Source: Amycolatopsis balhimycina FH 1894 (lineage in GTDB: Bacteria; Actinomycetota; Actinomycetes; Mycobacteriales; Pseudonocardiaceae). Taken from it: 64,000 nt of DNA. The stretch's first letter is position 1. The number at the start of each line of letters is the position of its first letter. Position numbers and translations under genes: made by a program. The stretch spans positions 722,762-786,761 of the forward strand of contig NZ_KB913037.1 in assembly GCF_000384295.1 (NCBI RefSeq), given 5' to 3'. Shown here in pieces: positions 8,262 through 16,308 of the stretch. Below the pieces are notes generated by a model. That model did not search any database and was not told the origin of the DNA. It saw only the letters and a list, made by a program, of their open reading frames with translations.

Positions 8262-10834
8262 CAGAACACGCCTCCATTGCCGAAGTAGTTGTGGGCTTCC
8301 CCCGACTCGCGGTCCTCGCAGTAGTAGCGGACGAACTCCGCGAACCGCTCGGCCGGAACCGCCGCCAGGCACGGCGGCAGCGGCGGCGGGTGGCCGATGT
8401 CTTCGCCGACGTGCCGCCGCAGGCACGCGAACAGTTCGTCGGCGAACTCGAAGTACAGCCGGTACGACGGCGTCTTGTAGCTGTGGATCGGCGTGAAGTC
8501 GGCGACGCGCATCTCGTCGCGGATCTCGGCGATCCGCCGGGCGAGCCGCGCGGCCAGGCCGGCGCCGAAGAACGCGATGACGGCGTCGTCCTCCAGCAGG
8601 GCCGGGGTCAGCAGCACCGGCAGGATGGTGTTCTTCGGGGTGAAGTCCTTGATCGAGAACTCCCACGCCTGCCGGGCTTCCGCTTCGGTGAGGTCGAGGC
8701 CGGCCGGCACCGAGGGCGCCGACGGCCGGATGTCGCGCATGACGATGATGCCGTCCGAGCCGTAGGCCCGGCCGGTGATGACCTCGTCGATGGCGTGGTC
8801 GACGCGCCGCGGGTTGATCTCGACCCGCGAGCGCGGCGCGTAGGTGATCGCGTCGCCGCCGCCGGCGACCTTGATCCCGAAGTCCCAGTCGTCGGAGAGG
8901 TGGTTGACGAACTTGCCGTCCTGCAGCTGGTAGAAGATCTCGATGCCGCCGGCGCGCTCGTAGGCGTCGCGCTCGACGGCGAAGCCCTTGCCGTCGGGGA
9001 AACCGCCGAAGAGGGCGAAGGTGACAGCACGGCAGCGCAGCGTCCGCTGGATCGCGTCCCAGAGCCGTGGCCGCCCGGTGAAGTGCCCGGCGTCGTAGTA
9101 GTAGTCGCAGACGCCGATCGCGGCCTTGCTCGACTCCATCGCGGCGGACAGTTCGCTCAGCCAGTGCGCGTCGACGCGGCAGTCCGCGTCGGCCGACACG
9201 AGGTAGAACCGATCGCCCGGGTCGCTGTCGGGCCGGTTCCTGCTGCGCGCCGCGGCGAAGTCCATCCCGGCCCGCCGGGCGCACGAAACGCCCTGTTCCG
9301 GCTCGTGGATCACGTGCAGGGCCAGGTCGGGGTGCGCGGCCGCGAAGGCGTGCGCGATGGCCACGGTGTCATCGGTGGAGTTGTTGTCGACGAGCACGAC
9401 CTCGTACAGATTCTTGTCCAAGGCGCGCTGGTCGTGCAGGGTCCGCAGCACCTCCGGGAGGTTCGCGGCCTCGTTGTACACCGGCAACACGACGCTCAGC
9501 CGCGTACCCGCCCCCATCGGCGGCGGGTACAGCCGGTCGACCAGGTCGTCGACGACCCGCGTACCGAACCGCGCCTGCCCGAGTTCCGAGTTCGCCCGCA
9601 CCACTTCCGCCCGCTTCCCTTCGTCGGTGATCAGCTCGGCGACTTCGCGGGCGAACGCCTCGTCCGGCAGGTCGCGGGCCCGGATGTCCAGCACGGGAGC
9701 CCGAAAGCTGCCGTAGACGACGTCGTACAGCTCGTACCCGCTGGTCACGTACGGCGTCCCGGACGCGATCGCCTCGCTGACCGGGTTGCCGTAGCTCTCG
9801 TAGTCGTAGGAGGTCAGGAACGACACGACCGTCGCGTGCGCGAGGAGGTCGCGCACGGAGTACCGGCCGGGCAGGGCCGTGTCGTACGGGGTCAGCCAGC
9901 CACCGAACACGACGCGGTCGCGCACGCCGAGCCGCGTCGCCAGGCCGGCGAGCCGGGCGTGCTCGGCCGGCGCTTCGCCGACGTCGCCGGCGACGAACAG
10001 CCACACTCCCGGCAGCAGGGACAGGAGGTGGAGGTCCCGGTCGAGGCGCTTCTGCGGGATGATCCGCGTGATCCGGGCCAGCAGCGGGACGTCCTCGGGA
10101 ATGCCGTGGTCACGCCGGAAAGCCGCGTTGCGCTCGTCGATCCGGGCCGGGGCGATCGTGAAACTGTTGGGCAGGACGTCGATGTTCGGCAGGCCCGGCA
10201 CCCACTCCAGGGTCCGCGCCAGAGCCTGTTCGTGCAGCGCGAAGTAGTGGATGTGCGGGGAGTTCCGCGGCGCGGGGACGCCCGTGTACGGGAACCGGCC
10301 GTACTTGGCGATCCCGGGTTCGCTCTGCCACATCAGGTCGTGGTCGCGCCAGAACACGAACCGGCCGAGCCGGTGCCGGGCGCCGTAGCGGCCGATCGCC
10401 CGGTACAGCGCTTCGGTGTAGGCCACGTTTTCCGGCAGGGTCCCGTTTTCCACCATCACCATGGTCACGCCGAGGCGTTCCCAGGTGGCCACGATCCGCG
10501 TCGCCAGCTCACCGGCGACGCGGTCGATCTCCGGGCGCAGCGTGTCGTCTCCGGCCTGGACCATCCGGGTGAGCACCCGGTCGACGAACTCGCGGTCGTA
10601 CCCACGGATGTCCTCGACGCCCTCGACGCGGTCGAGGGTGACCCACCCGGGCAGCAGCTGCGCCTCGTCGCGGTAGGGCCGGAAGAAGGCGCCCTTGTCG
10701 GCCTTGATGTCGTATCCGAGATCGAGGTGGACGCGGTGCCCGCGAGCGGCGAAGCGCCGCGCCGTCTTGAGGAACTCCACCACGACCCCGGACAGCGGGG
10801 TGGCGTCGAAGGACACGCCCCAGAGCACTGACAT
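8261..10834 (-). CDS. Bifunctional glycosyltransferase, GT-B (GT4-like) fused to GT-A (GT2-like)
   Basis: 857 residues. I chose the ATG at 10834 (GGGGG nine bases upstream) over a TTG at 10843. Residues about 1-435 are a GT-B enzyme: SGVVVEFLKTARRFAARGH at the N-terminus, LLARITRIIPQKRLD, and the E-rich donor motif GNPVSEAIASGTPYV near 350. Residues about 445-700 are a GT-A/GT2 domain (SVVLPVYNEAANLPEVL, VDNNSTDDT, SADADCR near 546, DWDFG). The last 150 residues form an unrecognised helical domain ending HNYFGNGGVF. No transmembrane segment is seen, so it is probably cytoplasmic. Two transferases in one chain suggest consecutive sugar additions. Coupled to the radical SAM gene. Confidence 0.88.
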   Translation of the reverse strand: MSVLWGVSFDATPLSGVVVEFLKTARRFAARGHRVHLDLGYDIKADKGAFFRPYRDEAQLLPGWVTLDRVEGVEDIRGYDREFVDRVLTRMVQAGDDTLRPEIDRVAGELATRIVATWERLGVTMVMVENGTLPENVAYTEALYRAIGRYGARHRLGRFVFWRDHDLMWQSEPGIAKYGRFPYTGVPAPRNSPHIHYFALHEQALARTLEWVPGLPNIDVLPNSFTIAPARIDERNAAFRRDHGIPEDVPLLARITRIIPQKRLDRDLHLLSLLPGVWLFVAGDVGEAPAEHARLAGLATRLGVRDRVVFGGWLTPYDTALPGRYSVRDLLAHATVVSFLTSYDYESYGNPVSEAIASGTPYVTSGYELYDVVYGSFRAPVLDIRARDLPDEAFAREVAELITDEGKRAEVVRANSELGQARFGTRVVDDLVDRLYPPPMGAGTRLSVVLPVYNEAANLPEVLRTLHDQRALDKNLYEVVLVDNNSTDDTVAIAHAFAAAHPDLALHVIHEPEQGVSCARRAGMDFAAARSRNRPDSDPGDRFYLVSADADCRVDAHWLSELSAAMESSKAAIGVCDYYYDAGHFTGRPRLWDAIQRTLRCRAVTFALFGGFPDGKGFAVERDAYERAGGIEIFYQLQDGKFVNHLSDDWDFGIKVAGGGDAITYAPRSRVEINPRRVDHAIDEVITGRAYGSDGIIVMRDIRPSAPSVPAGLDLTEAEARQAWEFSIKDFTPKNTILPVLLTPALLEDDAVIAFFGAGLAARLARRIAEIRDEMRVADFTPIHSYKTPSYRLYFEFADELFACLRRHVGEDIGHPPPLPPCLAAVPAERFAEFVRYYCEDRESGEAHNYFGNGGVF

Positions 10835-10953
10835 CGATGTCAAACCCCCGTATCGGCTTCGCCGGCCCTCCCAGACTAAGCGCCGGGGCTTCGAACGGCC
10901 GCGTGAACGCTTTCGTGGTTGACCGCGGACCCCGGACGCCCCACAGTGACCGC

Positions 10954-12054
10954 ATGAACCGGGCGCTCGGGGTGCTGACCGGCGGCGCCTTCCTGTCGAT
11001 CGTGTTCGGGGTCCTCGGCTCCGGGAAACCCGTGCCCGGCCTCGTGCTCGGCGCGGTGTTCGCCGTGCTCGGCACGCTCGGCTTCGCCTGGGTCCGCGAC
11101 CGCCCCGGTCCGTTGTGGGCCGCCGGCTACGCCGTGGTCCAGCTGCCGCTGGCGTTCGTGATCTTCACGATCGACGCCGGTGTCGGGGCGACGCTGTTCC
11201 TCGTCGTCCTGGTCAGCCAGTGCGTGCTGCTGCGGCTGCCCCGGCCGGCGATCGCGCTGGTCATCGCGGTCGTGCCGCTCGTGCACCTCGGGATGTCGCT
11301 CGGCGACGGGCTGCGGGAAGGCATCGGCACGCTCATGTCGGTGCTGTTCGCGGCCATCATCACCGAACTGCTGCTGCGCGAACAACGCTCGCGCGGCGAA
11401 CTCGCCGAGGCGCACGAGAAGCTGCGGGACTTCGCCGCGCAGGCGGAACGGCTGGCGACGGCGCAGGAACGCAACCGCGTCGCCCGGGACATCCACGACG
11501 GGCTCGGGCATTCGCTCACCGTCGTCCAGATGCAGGTGAAGGCCGCGCGAGCGGTCCTGCCGACCGATCCCGCCAAGGCCGACGAAGTCCTGTCCAAGGC
11601 GCAGGAACAGGCCGAGAACGCGCTGGCCGAGGTACGCCGCTCGGTGCGGGCGCTGCGCGAACCGCGGTCGACGCCGTTGCCGGAAGCACTCCGGGCGCTC
11701 GTCGAAGAGACGGCCGCGACGGGTGTCCCGGCGCAGCTGTCGGTTTCCGGCACCGAACGTCCCCTCCCGGGCGAACAGCGCGAAGCGCTCTACCGGGCGG
11801 CGCAGGAAGGCCTGACGAACATCCGCAAGCACGCCGCCGCCGGGCGCGCGGACGTCGAACTGGACTACGCCGAGTCGACGGTCCGGGTCTCGGTCCGCGA
11901 CGACGGCGTGGGCGCGGGAGTGGGCACCGACGGCACCACCACCGGCTACGGCCTGCTCGGACTGCGCGAACGCGCCGAACACCTCGGCGGCGAAGTCGCC
12001 TTCACCTCCACCCCCGGCCACGGCAGTGCCCTGAGCATGGAGATCCCCGGATGA
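10954..12054 (+). CDS. Sensor histidine kinase, NarL/DesK type
   Basis: 366 residues. Five or so membrane segments fill the first 145 residues, with almost no extracellular domain. A short coiled coil (LLREQRSRGELAEAHEKLRD) follows. The HisKA_3 dimerisation helix carries the phosphorylated His in RNRVARDIHDGLGHS near residue 187. The HATPase domain shows the N box (EGLTNIRKHA), G1 (DDGVG) and GYGLLGLRERA. This is the usual layout for kinases sensing membrane or envelope state. It overlaps the response regulator start as ATGA, so the two form a two-component pair. It is divergent from the glycosyltransferase. Confidence 0.92.
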   Translation: MNRALGVLTGGAFLSIVFGVLGSGKPVPGLVLGAVFAVLGTLGFAWVRDRPGPLWAAGYAVVQLPLAFVIFTIDAGVGATLFLVVLVSQCVLLRLPRPAIALVIAVVPLVHLGMSLGDGLREGIGTLMSVLFAAIITELLLREQRSRGELAEAHEKLRDFAAQAERLATAQERNRVARDIHDGLGHSLTVVQMQVKAARAVLPTDPAKADEVLSKAQEQAENALAEVRRSVRALREPRSTPLPEALRALVEETAATGVPAQLSVSGTERPLPGEQREALYRAAQEGLTNIRKHAAAGRADVELDYAESTVRVSVRDDGVGAGVGTDGTTTGYGLLGLRERAEHLGGEVAFTSTPGHGSALSMEIPG

Positions 12055-12710
12055 CGCCGGTCCGCGTCCTGCTGGTCGACGACCAGGCCCTCTTCCGCGA
12101 AGCCCTGGCCACTCTGCTCGCCACCCACGACGACATCGACGTCGTCGGCGAAGCGGGCAACGGCGACGAAGCCCTGAGCCGGGCGGCCGAGCTCGCTCCC
12201 GACGTCGTCCTGATGGACCTGCGCATGCCCGTGCTCGACGGTGTCGCCGCGACGCGGCGGCTTCGCGCCGAACACCCGGAGACGCGGGTGATCGCGCTGA
12301 CCACCTTCGACGACGACGAGGACGTCTTCGCCGCCCTGCGCGCGGGCGCGGTCGGGTACCTGCTCAAGGACGTCTCGTCCGCGCGGCTGGTCGAGGCGGT
12401 GCTGGCCGCCGCGCGCGGGGAGTCGGTGCTGCAGCCGTCCGTCGCCGCGAAGGTCGTCGCGCGGTTCGCCCAGCTGCCCGACACGCCGGAGTCTCGCCCG
12501 CAGCCGCTGGTGGTGCCGTTGTCCGACCGGGAGCTGGAGGTCCTGCGCCTGCTCGCCGGCGGGCGCAGCAACCGCGAAATCGCCGCGACGCTGTTCCTCG
12601 CCGAAGGCACGGTCAAGAACCACGTGACGAACGTGCTGGGCAAGCTCGGCGCCCGCGACCGCACCCAGGCCGCGCTGCGGGCCCGGGACCTCGGCCTGCT
12701 CCGGCCATGA
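12051..12710 (+). CDS. Response regulator, NarL/LuxR family
   Basis: 219 residues: an N-terminal receiver domain (acidic pocket VDDQ, phospho-Asp in VVLMDLRMPVLDG, LTTFDDDED, conserved Lys in LLKDVS) and a C-terminal LuxR-type helix-turn-helix (LSDRELEVLRLLAGGRSNRE, followed by TLFLAEGTVKNHVTNVLGKL). It is the output partner of the kinase just upstream, as shown by the 4-base overlap. The small membrane protein and the DJ-1 protein that follow in the same direction are possible targets, but no operator is visible. Confidence 0.94.
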   Translation: MTPVRVLLVDDQALFREALATLLATHDDIDVVGEAGNGDEALSRAAELAPDVVLMDLRMPVLDGVAATRRLRAEHPETRVIALTTFDDDEDVFAALRAGAVGYLLKDVSSARLVEAVLAAARGESVLQPSVAAKVVARFAQLPDTPESRPQPLVVPLSDRELEVLRLLAGGRSNREIAATLFLAEGTVKNHVTNVLGKLGARDRTQAALRARDLGLLRP

Positions 12711-12789
12711 CCCCGGTCGTGACTTCCGGCACCTGGCAGCACGGCTCGGAGCGGCGATTCTGGTCCAGGAGCAGATCCTGGAGGGAACC

Positions 12790-13179
12790 ATGACCACCAC
12801 CGAAACCACCCGGACCACCACCCGCAAGCTCGCCCGGTTCACCGGCCACTACGCCGAGATGGTCGCCGCCATGATCATCGGCATGGTGGCGCTCGGCCCG
12901 CTGTGGCCGTCCGCCTGGCTGGAGCGAGCCGACGTCGGCGCGCTGGTGATGGCCACCGACATGACCGTCGCGATGGTGCTCGCCATGGCACTGCGCCGCC
13001 ACGCGTGGCCGCGGATCGCCGAAATGGCCGCGGCGATGTACCTGCCGTTCGTGGCGCTGCTCGTGCCGTACTGGCTCGGCGCGCTCTCCGGCACCGCCCT
13101 GATGGTCGCCGGGCACGTGCTCATGTTCCCGCTGATGCTCGCCGCCATGGTGTGGCGCCGCGCCGAGTACTGGCACTGA
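12790..13179 (+). CDS. Small integral membrane protein, four predicted helices
   Basis: 129 residues with RBS GGAGGG eight bases before the ATG. After a Thr-rich start (MTTTETTRTTTRKL) there are four hydrophobic segments rich in Met and Ala. Conserved-looking charged and His residues occur between them (GHYAEMV, RRHAWPRIAEM, AGHVLMF). Similar actinobacterial proteins are sometimes labelled FliP-like, but this is far too short for the flagellar export protein, so I do not adopt that name. Met and His residues in membrane helices could suggest metal handling; that is speculation. It lies between a two-component pair and a membrane DJ-1 protein, probably cotranscribed with the latter. Confidence 0.7.
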   Translation: MTTTETTRTTTRKLARFTGHYAEMVAAMIIGMVALGPLWPSAWLERADVGALVMATDMTVAMVLAMALRRHAWPRIAEMAAAMYLPFVALLVPYWLGALSGTALMVAGHVLMFPLMLAAMVWRRAEYWH

Positions 13180-13181
13180 TC

Positions 13182-14489
13182 ATGCGTACCGTCCTGAAGT
13201 GGTTCGCCCTGGTCCTCGTCGTGCTCGCGGTCCCCGCCGTGGGCGCCACCCTCTCCGCGTTCGCGGCGGTCGGCGCCCTCTACTCCCCCGGCCCGCAGCG
13301 GCCCGTCCCCGCTCCGGCGGCGGCTCCCCACGACCCGGCCAAGCCGACCGCGGTGGTCGTCGTGGGCGACCGGGGTGCCGTCGTCTCGGACGTCCTCGCG
13401 CCGTACGAGGTCCTCGCCGCGAGCGGCCGGTTCAACGTCTACACGGCCGCGCCGCACCGCGAGCCGAAGCCGCTGACCGGCGGCCTCGACCTGGTGCCGG
13501 ACTTCAGTTTCGACGACCTCGCCGCCCGGCTCGGCCCGGAACCGCCGGACCTCGTCGTCGTCCCGGCGCTCCCGGACCTCGGCGAGCCGAGTACCGAGCC
13601 GGTCAAGGCGTGGCTGCGCGCGCAGGCCGCCCGCGGCGCGAAGCTGCTGGGCGTCTGCAACGGCGGCGGCGTGCTCGCCTCCGCCGGCCTGCTCGACGGA
13701 CGTCCTGCCACCGCGCACTGGCTGAAGCTCGAGACGTTCGCGGACGACTACCCCGCCGTGCACTGGGCGCGGGGACAGCGGTTCGTCGACGACGGCGACG
13801 TCGTCACCACCGCCGGGATCCTCTCCGGCATCGACGGCACCCTGCACTGGGTCGAGCGGCTGGCCGGCCGCGACGTGGCGGCCGGCGTCGCGAAGGCGAT
13901 CGGCTGGCGGCACTACGGCACCGCGGTGCCGGTGACGCCGCCGGCCGGGATGCCGGACGCGGCCGCGATCGTCAACGCCGGCTTCCGCTGGCACCCGGAC
14001 GAGGTCGGCGTGCTGCTCACGAACGGCGTCGGCGAGATCGAGCTGGGCTCGGTCTTCGACACCCAGGGCCAGTCCCTGTCCTCACGCACGCTCGCCGTGA
14101 GCGCCGACGGCGGCCCGGTCCGGTCGCGGCACGGGCTGGCTTTCGTGCCCCGCGCGAGCCTGGCCGCCGCACCGGACCTCGACCGGCTGCTGGTACCGGG
14201 CGCGACGCGCGGAGTCACGTCACCGCCCGGCGTGCCTGCCCCGGAGTACGTCCACGACCGGCCCGGCTTCGCCTACGACACCGCGGTGAGCGGGCTCGCG
14301 CGCAGCACCGACGTCGCCACCGCCCGGTGGACGGCGAAGGTGCTGGAACTGCCCGCCGGCGGCATCGTGTTCGAAGGCCGGGCCTGGCCGTGGCTGCCCA
14401 CGGCGCTGCCGATCGCCCTGATCCTGCTCGGGGCGGCGGCAGTCGCCGTGGTGATCCGGCTCAGGAGGCGTCACGGCGCCCAGGGCTGA
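13182..14489 (+). CDS. Membrane-anchored DJ-1/PfpI-family protein
   Basis: 435 residues. An N-terminal signal or anchor helix (WFALVLVVLAVPAVGATL) and a C-terminal membrane helix (LPIALILLGAAAVAVVI followed by Arg-rich residues) flank an outward-facing region. Residues about 50-210 are a DJ-1/PfpI class I amidotransferase-like domain, with the nucleophile elbow LLGVCNGGGVLASAGLL carrying the reactive Cys and TAHW near where the family has its His. The C-terminal half repeats parts of the fold less clearly. Members act as amidases, chaperones or regulators; the role here is unknown. It starts 3 bases after the small membrane protein, so they form one unit. It is convergent with the arabinofuranosidase gene, overlapping by 19 bases. 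Confidence 0.82.
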   Translation: MRTVLKWFALVLVVLAVPAVGATLSAFAAVGALYSPGPQRPVPAPAAAPHDPAKPTAVVVVGDRGAVVSDVLAPYEVLAASGRFNVYTAAPHREPKPLTGGLDLVPDFSFDDLAARLGPEPPDLVVVPALPDLGEPSTEPVKAWLRAQAARGAKLLGVCNGGGVLASAGLLDGRPATAHWLKLETFADDYPAVHWARGQRFVDDGDVVTTAGILSGIDGTLHWVERLAGRDVAAGVAKAIGWRHYGTAVPVTPPAGMPDAAAIVNAGFRWHPDEVGVLLTNGVGEIELGSVFDTQGQSLSSRTLAVSADGGPVRSRHGLAFVPRASLAAAPDLDRLLVPGATRGVTSPPGVPAPEYVHDRPGFAYDTAVSGLARSTDVATARWTAKVLELPAGGIVFEGRAWPWLPTALPIALILLGAAAVAVVIRLRRRHGAQG

Positions 14490-16039
14490 CCGGCGACCCA
14501 GCTGGTGTCGTCGTTGTAGGACGTCGCGCTGTCCCAGGCGTTCGTGCCGCTCGTGTCGGCGATGTAGACGCTGAAGTTGAAGTGCCGCAGGTACTTCGCG
14601 GGGTAGTTGTAGGACCGGAACGACGTGCCCTGCCCGTTCTTCCCGGCGACCGGGCAGAACGTCGCGTCGGCGCGGAAGGCCGCGCTGCCGTCCATCGGCT
14701 GCCGCTGCACCTTGAAGTTGAAGTGGCGCAGGAAGTCCCCGGGGTAGTTGCGGGATTCGAACGACACGCAGGAGGCGTCGGCGAGTCCCTTCCGGACGAT
14801 CCAGGTGGCGTCGCTCTTGTCCAAAGCGGAGCTTCCGGAGGAGACGGGCGAGAGCACCGCGCTGTCGTTCTGGTGCCGGAGGTAGTCACCGGTGCAGCAC
14901 GCGGTGGTCGCGCGCACCGAGATCTCCGAACCCGGCGTCAGCGACCCGGTCGTCCCCGTCGGGCCGCCGTAGCCGACCGACACGACGTTCGCCTGGACCG
15001 CGTTGTCCGCCGCGTCGGTCGGCAGCCCCGCGGTCATCACGCCTTCGAAGAACGACCCGATCGAGCCGTTGCTGTTGTCGCCGCCGGTGCCCAGGACGAT
15101 CGCGCCCTCCTGGTGCATCGGCGCGTACCCGGATCCCGTCGTGGGTTCCGGACCGGAGTACGTCGTCCTGAGCGAGCCGGACTGCGCGTTGCCGTCCTTG
15201 AGCGCGAAGAAGTTCTGGCCGTTGTTCTTCAGCAAAGCCGTGACGAACGGGAACTTCGTCCCGGTGTTCGCGGTGTTCTGGCTGCCGCCGGCGCTCGACT
15301 GGAACAGGCCGTTCTCGAGGTCGGCCTGCACCCACGGGCCCGTGCCGTTGCAGGGCTGGAACCAGCACTCGGTGCCGAAGTTGAGCGCGTCCATGTGGCC
15401 GTTGCCGGTGTCCAGGTTGTTCGTCTCGGCGTTGCCGTAGTCGAAGCAGCAGCGATCGTTGACGTGGGTCCCGGAGGTGATCATGTACATGCCCTCGGGC
15501 TGGCCGTTGACGGCGACGCCGGACGTCGTGTTGTCGCGGTACCCCATCCGGCCGGAGAAGGACGCGCCGTAGACCTGGTGGCCGCCCGCCGTCACGGGCA
15601 GAGCGTCCGCGGGCACGCCGGTGTCCTGGCCACCCGCGCCGCCGGGACCTTCGATCGTCAGGTCGTTGTGCCGCGGCGACTGGTCGTAGATCTCGGTGAT
15701 GATGCAGGTCGTGCCGGCGCAGAAGGAGTCTTGGGCGGCCGCGTTCGCGTAGCCGCCGGCGGCCAGCAGGCCGATGGTGGTGCGCGCGCTGTCGGAAGCG
15801 CGCTGGACCTGGTACAGCGGGCCGTTGTAGGCGGCGTAGAGGGCACGTGTCGTGCTGTGCGCGGCGACGCACGGCGTCCCCGCGGCCCCGTAGATGTCGC
15901 ACGGCAGCGACGTCGCGGCCGAAGCCGTCGACGCGGTCGTGAGGCTCGCGAGCACCAGCGCCGCCGCCGCGGCCAGCAGGAGCACGATCCTCGGTCGAGT
16001 GTTAGCGCTAACATTTCGGGAGTCTCGTCGTTGAGACAT
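14471..16039 (-). CDS. Secreted alpha-L-arabinofuranosidase (GH54-like) with CBM42
   Basis: 522 residues from an ATG with GGAGG five bases upstream. The signal peptide (VLLLAAAAALVLASL to ASAA) is followed by a GH54 catalytic domain of about 330 residues starting LPCDIYGAAGTPCVAAHSTT, with Cys-rich CCFDYGNAETNN and GTECWFQPCNGTGPW segments typical of AbfB. The C-terminal 140 residues are an arabinose-binding CBM42 with repeated YLRHFNF/FLRHFNF motifs. It would release arabinose from arabinoxylan or arabinan outside the cell. A perfect 14-base palindrome of LacI-operator type lies within codons about 9-13. It is divergent from the rhamnosidase gene. Confidence 0.9.
   Translation of the reverse strand: MSQRRDSRNVSANTRPRIVLLLAAAAALVLASLTTASTASAATSLPCDIYGAAGTPCVAAHSTTRALYAAYNGPLYQVQRASDSARTTIGLLAAGGYANAAAQDSFCAGTTCIITEIYDQSPRHNDLTIEGPGGAGGQDTGVPADALPVTAGGHQVYGASFSGRMGYRDNTTSGVAVNGQPEGMYMITSGTHVNDRCCFDYGNAETNNLDTGNGHMDALNFGTECWFQPCNGTGPWVQADLENGLFQSSAGGSQNTANTGTKFPFVTALLKNNGQNFFALKDGNAQSGSLRTTYSGPEPTTGSGYAPMHQEGAIVLGTGGDNSNGSIGSFFEGVMTAGLPTDAADNAVQANVVSVGYGGPTGTTGSLTPGSEISVRATTACCTGDYLRHQNDSAVLSPVSSGSSALDKSDATWIVRKGLADASCVSFESRNYPGDFLRHFNFKVQRQPMDGSAAFRADATFCPVAGKNGQGTSFRSYNYPAKYLRHFNFSVYIADTSGTNAWDSATSYNDDTSWVAGQPWAP
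16000..16013. promoter_or_regulatory. Candidate LacI-type operator inside the arabinofuranosidase coding start
   Basis: TGTTAGCGCTAACA is a perfect 14-base palindrome with a central CG, the usual form of LacI-family operators near actinobacterial polysaccharide hydrolase genes. It lies inside the coding region about 26 bases after the ATG, so a bound repressor would block early elongation (roadblock) rather than promoter binding. No LacI gene is in the window. Confidence 0.6.
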
Positions 16040-16308
16040 GAAAGCCTCCGTGGGGAGCGCGGCGATGTGAGCGATACCAGCGAGCACTATCCATTCCGGA
16101 CCGTGATTCGTCAACGCTCACATCGGGACGCAAAACGGACGAGCGGCACACCTAAAACGATTTATGAAACTCGTCGTCGTCGAAGCGGTTCGCCAGCCGT
16201 GCGTACCGGTGGAGTATTGCCAACACGTGACTCCGTGATTACAGTCACACATCGAGCCTGGTTGAAACGTTCTAATCCGTGCCCGTCCCCCGCCGTTAGG
16301 GAGCCCGC
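16040..16308. promoter_or_regulatory. Divergent promoter region between two glycosidase genes
   Basis: A 269-base region of lower G+C than its surroundings separates the arabinofuranosidase and rhamnosidase genes. It should hold both promoters. An imperfect LacI-like palindrome with central AACGTT (TTGAAACGTTCTAA, 16262-16275) lies 33 bases before the rhamnosidase ATG. Confidence 0.55.

Noticed and set aside
12790..13179. Reading the small membrane protein as flagellar FliP
   Set aside because: It has 129 residues and lacks FliP features; no other flagellar gene is present.
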